The notes under the pieces: model-generated
What the model saw: only the letters and a program-made list of their open reading frames with translations
What the model was told of the DNA's origin: nothing
Databases searched by the model: none
Translations under genes and position numbers: made by a program
In this document: piece by piece, positions 33,874-41,612 of the stretch
Position numbering within the stretch: the stretch's first letter is position 1
Layout: each line of letters opens with the position of its first letter
DNA from: DASRAJ01 sp035638255
Lineage (GTDB): Bacteria; Bacteroidota; Bacteroidia; Chitinophagales; UBA10324
Direction: 5' to 3'
Length of the DNA: 64,000 nt
Assembly: GCA_035638255.1 (NCBI GenBank)
Contig: DASRAJ010000133.1
Coordinates: 1-64,000 of the forward strand

Positions 33874-35553
33874 TTAATCTGCAATCAAAATTTTCTTCCT
33901 CACAAATTCATTCTCAGTTTTTATCTCAATAAAATAAATTCCGTGAGCAGCAACTCCCAAGTCAATTTGCTTCTTCCAATGAGGAGAGGGAATTTTTTGC
34001 CGAGCAGAAAAAACATTTTGACCCAGTGTATTCACAACATCAATCGAAACTTCGTCAGCCATTAAACCATTAAGCCATTCAACCATAAAATTCCCTGAAG
34101 AAGGATTTGGATAAACAGAAATGTTCGCATCACCACGCAGATCATCAATTCCTGAAATCAAAACATAAGTAGTAGCAGAATTTTTACAACCATTGGAATC
34201 GCCAACAACTACTGTGTAATAGCCGGTCTGTAAAATGGTGTACGACTGATTTGTCGCCCCGGGAATATCTGCTGCATTCAATTGCCATTGATAAGAATTT
34301 GCCGGACTCGAGGTAAGCGTGTAAGCTACTTGTGTAATGATTGGAAATGGCGGAGTAGCAAACACAGTGATGAAATTGGAAAGTAAAAGTGTATCAGAAT
34401 TTCCACCCCCATCCGTGGTAATGAGCGTGACATCATAAGTACCGGAATTGTTGTAACAGATTTGAGCGGGATTCTGATCCGTAGAGGTTGCAGGCGATCC
34501 TCCTTCAAAAATCCACTGCCATGAAACAGGATTGTTTGTTGAAAGATCAGAATAATCAGTGCAGAATTTTTCACAGAGTGTGGTATCACTTACAGAGAAT
34601 CCGGGAGCGCTTACGATGCATGAAACATCAGGAGTGAATTCCCAGAACCCGGTTCCGATGGTTTGTCCTGTTCCAATGTAACCATAATCACCGATAGAAA
34701 AACCAACTGCCTGTGCTTCTGCGCCTCCTCCATAATCAGCTTTTTGCGTCCACGTATTGGTATCAGGATCGTACAGCCAGAAGTCGCTGTAAGCTGTTCC
34801 GCTGGTACCCGTACCCACGTATCCCTTGCAATCAATTGAAAAAGCAGAAGCGCCCATTCTTGCTGCGCCGGGGAAATCTGCTATTTGAGTCCATGTATTC
34901 GTTGCCTGGTCCCATTCATAGAAGTCATTGTAGTTGACAACAAAATTTCCATCCCCACCGGTGCCCATGTATCCTTTGGTCCCGATAGAAAAACTTACAG
35001 CAGATAGTCTCGCTGCACCCGGGAAATCCGCCTTTTGAGTCCATGTGTTCGTTGCCTGATCCCATTCCCAGAAATCATTGAAATAGATGGAACCGTTATA
35101 GCCTGTGCCGAGATATCCTTTTGTTCCTATAGAAAAACAGGTGGCTCTGTATCTTCCTGCTCCGGGTAAATTTGCTTTCTGCGTCCAGGTATTGGCAGCA
35201 GGATCATACTCCCAGAGGTCTTGAGTAAAAACCAAATTTTCATCCCAGCCGGTTGCGATGTATCCTTTTGTACCAACGGAAAAACCAGCGGCCGCCAATT
35301 TTCTGGCGCCACCGAAATCAGCTTTTTGTGTCCAGACGTTGCTCGCCTGATCCCATTCCCAAAAGTCTTTCGAGAAGCCGCCGTATAATGAACCGCGGCC
35401 GGTGCCGATGTAACCTTTGGCGCCAATCGAAAAAGCAGCGGCAACAAATCTTCCATCTCCTGCGAAATCGGCTTTCTGTATCCAGGTTCCCTGTGCATCT
35501 GTGTCATTCAGTGTGGTGAATGAAATGAGAGAGACAAAAAGTAATTTTTTCAT
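33874..35553 (-). CDS. WTQKADF-type Kelch propeller, PKD, Ig-like, T9SS protein
   Basis: 559 residues. After a signal peptide of about 20 residues (ends NDTDAQ) come six classic Kelch units of about 48 residues, each WTQKADFPGAAR, FSIGTKGY(I/M)GTG and FWEWDQATN; this is a different Kelch subfamily from the Trp-rich one. A Cys joint (PDVSCIVSAPGF) leads to PKD (CEKFCTDYSDLST, FEGGSPATST), Ig-like (YQWQLNAADIPG) and sorting domain (ISVYPNPSSGNFMVEWL) ending KKILIAD. It is the only member of this propeller type in the array, carrying the common C-terminal half. Gaps to neighbours are 24 and 71 bp. Confidence 0.85.
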   Translation of the reverse strand: MKKLLFVSLISFTTLNDTDAQGTWIQKADFAGDGRFVAAAFSIGAKGYIGTGRGSLYGGFSKDFWEWDQASNVWTQKADFGGARKLAAAGFSVGTKGYIATGWDENLVFTQDLWEYDPAANTWTQKANLPGAGRYRATCFSIGTKGYLGTGYNGSIYFNDFWEWDQATNTWTQKADFPGAARLSAVSFSIGTKGYMGTGGDGNFVVNYNDFYEWDQATNTWTQIADFPGAARMGASAFSIDCKGYVGTGTSGTAYSDFWLYDPDTNTWTQKADYGGGAEAQAVGFSIGDYGYIGTGQTIGTGFWEFTPDVSCIVSAPGFSVSDTTLCEKFCTDYSDLSTNNPVSWQWIFEGGSPATSTDQNPAQICYNNSGTYDVTLITTDGGGNSDTLLLSNFITVFATPPFPIITQVAYTLTSSPANSYQWQLNAADIPGATNQSYTILQTGYYTVVVGDSNGCKNSATTYVLISGIDDLRGDANISVYPNPSSGNFMVEWLNGLMADEVSIDVVNTLGQNVFSARQKIPSPHWKKQIDLGVAAHGIYFIEIKTENEFVRKKILIAD

Positions 35554-35577
35554 AGATAAAATTATTTGTTAGCGGAC

Positions 35578-37236
35578 TCATTTGGCAACAATAATTTTCT
35601 TCTTTAGAAAAACATGCTGTGATTTTATTTCGATGAAGTAAACACCACTCCGCACATTGCTCTCCGAATGGAGTCCATTGGATAAATCAATTTGCTTCCT
35701 GAAATCAGCAGCAGTAATTTTTTCTTTTGAAGAAAAAATTGTTTGCCCGATAGCGTTCATTATATCAATTGAAATATCAACTGCATTCAATTCATTAAGC
35801 AACAGTTCAACAGTGAAACTTCCTGAAGAAGGATTGGGATAGACAGAAATATTTTCATCCCTTACCTGCCTGTTGATAGTAGTAGCAATTGTTGTGTCGC
35901 AAAACTTTATTAACCAATAGTCATTGCTTCCCTGGCTTGGCTGCGTTTTATAGCCGCCGAATGCTCCGCTGGTATTATTTGCAATGACGTAGCATCCATC
36001 GCTTGTTTGAATTTCAAAACCGGACTCCTCATGTCCAAGCGTAAAAATTGTTTTATCCCATTTGAAGTTCCCCAGTGAATCGGTTTTTATAATCCACGAT
36101 TGTTCCAACCCAAGATTATTTTCTGTTTTATTTCCACTGCTATCAGAATATGAAGTTCCTCCAATCAGATAACCATGATCGAAAGTTTGATAAATGTATC
36201 CAAACTCATCTTCATCATTAACTCCACCAAAATCTTTATCCCATTGCTTATTGCCAAGCGAATCTGTTTTTACAATCCAGAAATCACCCTGGTAAATGCA
36301 ATTTGCACATGTATCCCAAATCGATTGTGTTTTATCTCCGCTACTGTCGGAAGAGGAAATTCCTCCAAGAATATATCCTCCATCAAAAGTTTGGCACAAT
36401 GAATAAAGCAAATCGGCAGATGTTCCACCAAAATCCTTATCCCATTCTTTATTTCCAAGTGAATCAATTTTAACTATCCAATAATCTCTATATCCTTCCG
36501 ATGGTTCTGTCTTGTCTCCGCCAATTCCCGAACTAGAGAAGCCTCCCAGGATATACCCGCCATTTGAAGTTTGCTGCATGGAAAAAAGGAAGTCTTCACT
36601 TGTTCCGCCAAAATCCTTATCCCATTGTTTGATGCCGACTGAATTTATTTTCACAATCCAATAGTCCCATCCGCCATTTAATGAGTCGGTTTTATCTCCG
36701 CCAATTCCCGAAAAGGAATATCCTCCAAGGAGAAATCCTCCGTCCGATGTTTGCTGCACGGAAAAAAGTTCGTCATAATTGGTTCCTCCAAAATCCTTAT
36801 CCCATTGTTTAATACCCAGTGAATCGGTTTTAACTATCCAATAATCCATATATCCTTTCGATGGTTCTGTCTTATCACCGCTAAGCGGGGATTCAGAATT
36901 TCCTCCAAGGATATATCCTCCATCCGAAGTCTCCAGTACGAAGTGAAGGTAGTCTTGTCCTGTTCCTCCGAAATCCTTATCCCATTGCTTGATACCAAAT
37001 GCATCTACTTTCACAATCCAATAATCTGCATTACCATTTGTTGAATCTGACTTATCTCCGCTAATTCCTGAATCAGACCATCCACCAAGGAAATAGCCTC
37101 CATCAGAAGTTTGTTGAAGGAATCTTACAATATCAATATCTGTTCCTCCAAACCTGTAATCCCATTGCTTCGCCAATGGGTTTTGAGCGATGGAAAAATT
37201 AGAAACGAAAAGCAGTAATAGTAAAATTTTTTTCAT
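35578..37236 (-). CDS. Seven-unit GGYILGG propeller with T9SS sorting domain, no PKD
   Basis: 552 residues; signal peptide ends NFSIAQ; mature start NPLAKQWDYRFGG; seven units (GGYFLGG first, DGCYVIAN last) with GDKTE, YWIVKTDSLG and WDKDFGG. Unlike every other complete array protein it lacks PKD and Ig-like domains: FCDTTIATTINRQ runs straight into ISVYPNPSSGSFTVELL. This may be the ancestral layout of the propeller type or a deletion product. The sorting domain has a type-2 insertion (SNGLHSES, 35663-35682) at the same place as in the 9938 gene, and ends KKIIVAK. Confidence 0.85.
   Translation of the reverse strand: MKKILLLLLFVSNFSIAQNPLAKQWDYRFGGTDIDIVRFLQQTSDGGYFLGGWSDSGISGDKSDSTNGNADYWIVKVDAFGIKQWDKDFGGTGQDYLHFVLETSDGGYILGGNSESPLSGDKTEPSKGYMDYWIVKTDSLGIKQWDKDFGGTNYDELFSVQQTSDGGFLLGGYSFSGIGGDKTDSLNGGWDYWIVKINSVGIKQWDKDFGGTSEDFLFSMQQTSNGGYILGGFSSSGIGGDKTEPSEGYRDYWIVKIDSLGNKEWDKDFGGTSADLLYSLCQTFDGGYILGGISSSDSSGDKTQSIWDTCANCIYQGDFWIVKTDSLGNKQWDKDFGGVNDEDEFGYIYQTFDHGYLIGGTSYSDSSGNKTENNLGLEQSWIIKTDSLGNFKWDKTIFTLGHEESGFEIQTSDGCYVIANNTSGAFGGYKTQPSQGSNDYWLIKFCDTTIATTINRQVRDENISVYPNPSSGSFTVELLLNELNAVDISIDIMNAIGQTIFSSKEKITAADFRKQIDLSNGLHSESNVRSGVYFIEIKSQHVFLKKKIIVAK
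35663..35682. repeat. Type-2 palindromic element in a sorting domain
   Basis: TCCGAATGGAGTCCATTGGA encodes SNGLHSE in the 35578 gene. Confidence 0.65.
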
Positions 37237-37289
37237 CGCACCAAATTTAGCGGTGGAGAGAAAAGTCCCGTAGTACTGCGGGATTGCAG

Positions 37290-37312
37290 AGTGAAGTTAC
37301 ACTCTTTCTTTG
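37290..37312. promoter_or_regulatory. Conserved small hairpin in array gaps
   Basis: AGAGTGAAGTTACACTCT forms a 6-bp stem with a 6-base loop upstream of the 35578 gene. Very similar sequence occurs in the gap at 39439-39456 (GAGTGAAGTTATACTC), and decayed versions near 9910, 41588 and 930. Its conservation in non-coding gaps suggests a leader or processing signal, or merely shared ancestry of duplicated gaps. Nearby is another small palindrome (TCCCGTAGTACTGCGGGA). Confidence 0.3.
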
Positions 37313-37317
37313 CGAGG

Positions 37318-39426
37318 TTAGTCGGCAATCAAAATTTTCTTCCTCACAAATTCATCCGCCGCTTTTATCCAAACGAAGTAAATACCGCGGGCAACATCAC
37401 TCAAATCAATTTGCTTTTTGAAATCGGTAGAAGGAACTTTTTCAGAAGAAAAAAAAACTCTTTTCCCGAGAGTATTTACCACAGCAATCGAAATTTCATC
37501 AGCCATCCCGATTAAATCGGGACCATTGAGGAATTCAACCGTGAAACACCCAATCGAAGGATTGGGATAGATAAAAATGTTTGCCGCACTCACATCATCA
37601 ATTCCCGAAATCAAAACATAAGTAGTCGCAGAATTTTTGCAGCTATTGGAATCACCAATTATCACGGTATAGTAACCGGATTGCAAAACATTGTACGACT
37701 GATTTGTTGCGCCGGAAATATCTGTTGTATTCAATTGCCATTGATAAGAATCTGCAGGACTCGATGTAAGCGTGTAACCAACTTGAGTGATGGTTGGAAA
37801 TGGTGGAGTAGGGTAGACGGTGATGTAATTGTGCAGTGTGAGCGTATCACTTCCGCTTGCATTGGTGGTGATGAGTGTTACATCAAAAGTGCCGGGTGAG
37901 TTGTAGCAGATGTTGATTGGGTTTTGAAGAGTGGAAGAAGAGGGATCGCCGCCGGGGAAAATCCATTGCCATGAGGTAGGGTAACTCGTAGATTGATCAA
38001 AAAAGTTGATGCAGAATTTTTCGCAGAGTGAGGTATTGCCGGTGTTAATTTGCGGACCACACAAATTCTTAACAGGGCATGACGGATTAACTATGTACCT
38101 CCATACGTCATTGGCTCCAACCGTTGTAACAGTCCAGCCACCAAAGAGCCACAGATTCCCGCTGTTATCAACCCAAGCATCGGAACCACTGCGACTGTTA
38201 GGTTCATTCGCCGGACTTGATATTCCCTGTATTCCATAACTCCCTGCCTGATTTGGCGATACCGATCCACTCACCATTGTCCATTCTAAACTTTGATAAT
38301 TGAAATACCATAAGTCATTGAAAACAGTATCGTGTCCTGATATTGTAGCTCCTCCGAATTGCCAGAAGTTAAAACATTCATCAGTCCAGCACGCCCGATT
38401 TTCAAGACGGGCAGGCCCGATAAGATCAGTTCCTGTTGCACAAATGCTGTCTTGCATGCCTTCCCCGTTTGGAAAATTATCACCGCTCATCCACGTCCAT
38501 TTGTTGGTGGCTATATTATATTTCCAGACATCATTGTAGAAGACCCCAATTGGGTGATCACCTCCTCCAAAAATCCAAAAGTTGCCTTGATAATCTTTCC
38601 ACCTGCAGTAGATCATTCTTGAAGGCGGATTATTAGTTGTGTCTTCAATTCCTTTTATTCCATAAGATCCCGCATCATTTATTTGAGTTGATCCACGCAT
38701 CCAAGTCCACTCATTAGTAGAAATGTTATACTTCCAAAGATCATTCAAATCTCCCTGCGTAGTATCCGTTCCATATCCACGGCCGCCAAACAGCCATAAG
38801 TTGTTTTCATTATCAATCCATGCTGCGGCAGTCTCGCGACGGCTGCCGGGTTGATTAGTTGTGTTTGGAATTCCCTGCACTCCGTAAATGGCCTGAACAT
38901 CCTGAATGTTAGAGCCACTCACCCATGTCCATTCGTTAGATGAAATATCATACTTCCATAAATCTCCGAAGCAGAGGGCCGATTCATTGATGCCGCCATA
39001 GAGCCAAAGATTTCCCGAGGTATCCGTCCATGAGGCCTGATTCCATCTTGCACCCGGTGTATTGGCGGGAGATGCAATTCCTAACGTTCCATAAATCGGT
39101 ATTTCATTCGTGACGTTACCCGGTCCTTTCATCCAGGTCCATTGAGTAGTTGCGGGATTGAATTTCCACAAATTACTGCTGGCACCACCATAAGTTATTA
39201 TGCCTCCATAAATCCAAAAGTTGCCATTCAAATCTTTCCACTCGCTGGCCTCATAAAGTCCGTCCGGATTATTGGCTGAATCGGGAATTCCCTGAATCCC
39301 AAAAACTGCAAGAGGATTGATGCCACTATCTCCCTTCATCCAGGTCCATCCCCCCGCCTGTGCAACACACACACCACACTTCACTATCCAGCAGAAAAAA
39401 ATAGAGAGGAAAACTTTTTTCAGCAC
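37318..39426 (-). CDS. Trp-rich Kelch propeller, PKD, Ig-like, T9SS protein (GTG start)
   Basis: 702 residues. The start appears to be GTG at 39426 (reads GTG CTG AAA AAA); relatives have ATG AAA AAA, so the ATG seems mutated to CTG and the adjacent GTG may serve. Signal peptide ends CVAQ. Six Kelch units (WTWMKGDSGI first); blade 5 PARLENRACWTDECFNFW; joint NPSCPVKNLC; PKD CEKFCINFFDQST; Ig-like YQWQLNTTDISGATNQ; sorting domain IFIYPNPSIGCFTVEFL ending KKILIAD. A type-1 palindrome (37506-37522) gives GPDLIGM. Blades 4-6 are closest to the 18842 gene. Confidence 0.82.
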   Translation of the reverse strand: MLKKVFLSIFFCWIVKCGVCVAQAGGWTWMKGDSGINPLAVFGIQGIPDSANNPDGLYEASEWKDLNGNFWIYGGIITYGGASSNLWKFNPATTQWTWMKGPGNVTNEIPIYGTLGIASPANTPGARWNQASWTDTSGNLWLYGGINESALCFGDLWKYDISSNEWTWVSGSNIQDVQAIYGVQGIPNTTNQPGSRRETAAAWIDNENNLWLFGGRGYGTDTTQGDLNDLWKYNISTNEWTWMRGSTQINDAGSYGIKGIEDTTNNPPSRMIYCRWKDYQGNFWIFGGGDHPIGVFYNDVWKYNIATNKWTWMSGDNFPNGEGMQDSICATGTDLIGPARLENRACWTDECFNFWQFGGATISGHDTVFNDLWYFNYQSLEWTMVSGSVSPNQAGSYGIQGISSPANEPNSRSGSDAWVDNSGNLWLFGGWTVTTVGANDVWRYIVNPSCPVKNLCGPQINTGNTSLCEKFCINFFDQSTSYPTSWQWIFPGGDPSSSTLQNPINICYNSPGTFDVTLITTNASGSDTLTLHNYITVYPTPPFPTITQVGYTLTSSPADSYQWQLNTTDISGATNQSYNVLQSGYYTVIIGDSNSCKNSATTYVLISGIDDVSAANIFIYPNPSIGCFTVEFLNGPDLIGMADEISIAVVNTLGKRVFFSSEKVPSTDFKKQIDLSDVARGIYFVWIKAADEFVRKKILIAD
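37506..37522. repeat. Type-1 palindromic element in a sorting domain
   Basis: TCCCGATTAAATCGGGA encodes GPDLIG in the 37318 gene, at the WLNG turn used by other insertions. Confidence 0.7.
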
Positions 39427-39469
39427 AAAAAATATTTACAGAGTGAAGTTATACTCTTTCTTCGCGAGG

Positions 39470-41545
39470 TTATTCTTCAATCACAATTTTCTTCCTCACA
39501 AATTCATTCTCAGTTTTTATCTCAACAAAATAAATTCCTCTGGCGACATTGCTCAAATCAATCTGCTTCTTAAAATCATAGGAAGAAACCTGACTGCCGC
39601 GTGGCAAGTTTGAAGATGAAAAAACTTTTTGCCCAAGCGTATTAACCACATCAATAGAAGCATCGCCAACCATTTGACCATTCAGCCATTCAATCATAAA
39701 ATTTCCATTCGAAGGATTCGGTGAAATAGAAATGCTTTTATCACTCACATCCTCAACTCCTGAAATCAAAACATAAGTAGTTGTAGAATTTTTACAACTG
39801 TTGGAATCTCCGACAACAACAGTGTAATAACCCGATTGCAAAACAGTGTACGATTGATTTGTTGCGCCGGGAATATCCACTGCATTCAATTGCCATTGAT
39901 AAGAATTTGCCGGACTTGATGTAAGCGTGTAATCAATCTGAGTAATGGTTGGAAATGGCGGCGTAGGATAGACGGTGATGTAATTGTGCAGGGTGAGAGT
40001 ATCACTTCCATTTGCATTGGTGGTGATGAGTGTTACATCATACGTGCCCGGTGTGTTGTAGCAAATGTTAGTTGGGTTTTGATCAGTGGAAGAAGATGGA
40101 TCTCCTCCGGGAAATTGCCATTGCCATGAGGATGGATTGTTGTTCGATTGATCGTAGAAGCTGGTGCAGAATTTTTCGCAAAGAGAATTGGAAGATGTTG
40201 ATATTGGCGCTAAACAGGAAATGAAAGTCGAACATGAAGAATCAATTGTGAATTTCCAGAGATCATTAAAATCACCCCTTCCACCAAAGAGCCAAAAGTT
40301 ACAATTGCTGTCCATCCAACCTGCGCAACCATATCTCGGTCCTGGATGGTTTTGAGCTGCAGGTATCCCTAATGTGCCATAGACACTATTGGCCGTGGAA
40401 TCATGATTTCCGGAAACCCAAATCCATTTTGACTGATTAGGAATATAAACCCACAAATCATTATAAGCCCAACCGCCGGAATTAATTTCAGCAGCCATCA
40501 TCCAAAAATTTCCTGAAGCATCAGTAGCACAGGCCCTATTTTCAGTTGAGCGGGGAGGATAAGCTAAACTTCCCGGATCGCATTGAAAAGTATAATTCCC
40601 GGTGGAAAATGGAATAGTATCCCCACTGATCCATGCCCATTGATTAATTATGGGATCATATTCCCATAGGGTAGAGTAAATATTTACGTAAGGATTTCCA
40701 CCACCAAAAAGATAAAACTTACCATCAAAATCTTTCCAGTGGCAATAAGCATTCGTTTGCCCTGGCGTATTAGCGGGATTAAATACTCCTTTAATACCGT
40801 AAACAGGTAAAATACTGAAACCATATGTGGTATCACCACTCATCCATTGCCATTGATTCATGTCTATGTCATACTTCCACATATCTGCATAGCTTCCACC
40901 CAGACAAAAACTTGCTTGACCCCCGAAAAACCAAAAGTTCCCCTCATTGTCAGTCCATGAAGCTGTTACTTCTGTTCTTGCACCAGGGGAATTAAGTTGC
41001 GACGGAATTTGCAATTGGCCATAGTGTGGGGTCGCAGAGAATGTATCCATGCATGTCCATTCCTTGGTTGGAATATTAAACCGCCATAGTTCCGTCAATG
41101 AACATAAATCAGTGTACGAATCGCAATAGTACCAGAGATCATTATTGTTACTTACCCAAGTGGGCTCGCCCCATGAGGTGGAACCCGGACGATTACCCGG
41201 CGAAGGAATGCCAATATTTCCAAGTATTTCAGGTTGATTGGGATTGACGAATCCTTTCTCGAATGTCCACATAGTAATAACTGGATCAAATTTCCATAAG
41301 TCCGCATAATCTCCAAACAAGGTTCTGTTACCACCAAATAGCCAGAAATTATTATCTTGATCAATCCAGGTTACAGTGCTGTAAAGAGGCGGGGGAGTAT
41401 TATCTGGTGCGGGGATTGTTCCCCAAAGCCCATTGCCAAAAATTGAATTATCCCCTCTAACCCAAGTCCATTCACCTGCTTGCGCAACACATACATCACA
41501 CTTCCCTGCGCAGCAGAAAAAAATGAAGAAAAGGATTTTTTTCAC
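39470..41545 (-). CDS. Trp-rich Kelch propeller (divergent), PKD, Ig-like, T9SS protein (GTG start)
   Basis: 691 residues from GTG 41545 (GTG AAA AAA ATC), where relatives use ATG. Signal peptide ends CVAQ. The propeller is the most divergent of its type: the first unit lacks one segment (LWGTIPAPDNTPP), the third reads KEWTCMDTFSATPHYGQLQ, and blade 5 is RSTENRACATDASGNFW. Joint DSSCSTFISC; PKD CEKFCTSFYDQS; Ig-like YQWQLNAVDIPG; sorting domain ISISPNPSNGNFMIEWL, with SPNP instead of YPNP, ending KKIVIEE. The linker holds NLPRGSQVSS from another palindromic repeat (39588-39610). Confidence 0.82.
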   Translation of the reverse strand: MKKILFFIFFCCAGKCDVCVAQAGEWTWVRGDNSIFGNGLWGTIPAPDNTPPPLYSTVTWIDQDNNFWLFGGNRTLFGDYADLWKFDPVITMWTFEKGFVNPNQPEILGNIGIPSPGNRPGSTSWGEPTWVSNNNDLWYYCDSYTDLCSLTELWRFNIPTKEWTCMDTFSATPHYGQLQIPSQLNSPGARTEVTASWTDNEGNFWFFGGQASFCLGGSYADMWKYDIDMNQWQWMSGDTTYGFSILPVYGIKGVFNPANTPGQTNAYCHWKDFDGKFYLFGGGNPYVNIYSTLWEYDPIINQWAWISGDTIPFSTGNYTFQCDPGSLAYPPRSTENRACATDASGNFWMMAAEINSGGWAYNDLWVYIPNQSKWIWVSGNHDSTANSVYGTLGIPAAQNHPGPRYGCAGWMDSNCNFWLFGGRGDFNDLWKFTIDSSCSTFISCLAPISTSSNSLCEKFCTSFYDQSNNNPSSWQWQFPGGDPSSSTDQNPTNICYNTPGTYDVTLITTNANGSDTLTLHNYITVYPTPPFPTITQIDYTLTSSPANSYQWQLNAVDIPGATNQSYTVLQSGYYTVVVGDSNSCKNSTTTYVLISGVEDVSDKSISISPNPSNGNFMIEWLNGQMVGDASIDVVNTLGQKVFSSSNLPRGSQVSSYDFKKQIDLSNVARGIYFVEIKTENEFVRKKIVIEE
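39588..39610. repeat. Palindromic element type 4 in a sorting domain
   Basis: CCTGACTGCCGCGTGGCAAG, a variant of the CTGACTGCCG..CGGCAG family, encodes NLPRGSQV. The 41613 gene has the cognate CCTGACTGCCGCCAGGCAAG at the same place. Confidence 0.5.
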
Positions 41546-41612
41546 TACAAAAAATATTTACTCTGAGAAGAAAAAAATATTTGCACAATGAAAATACACT
41601 CTTTAGAGAAGG

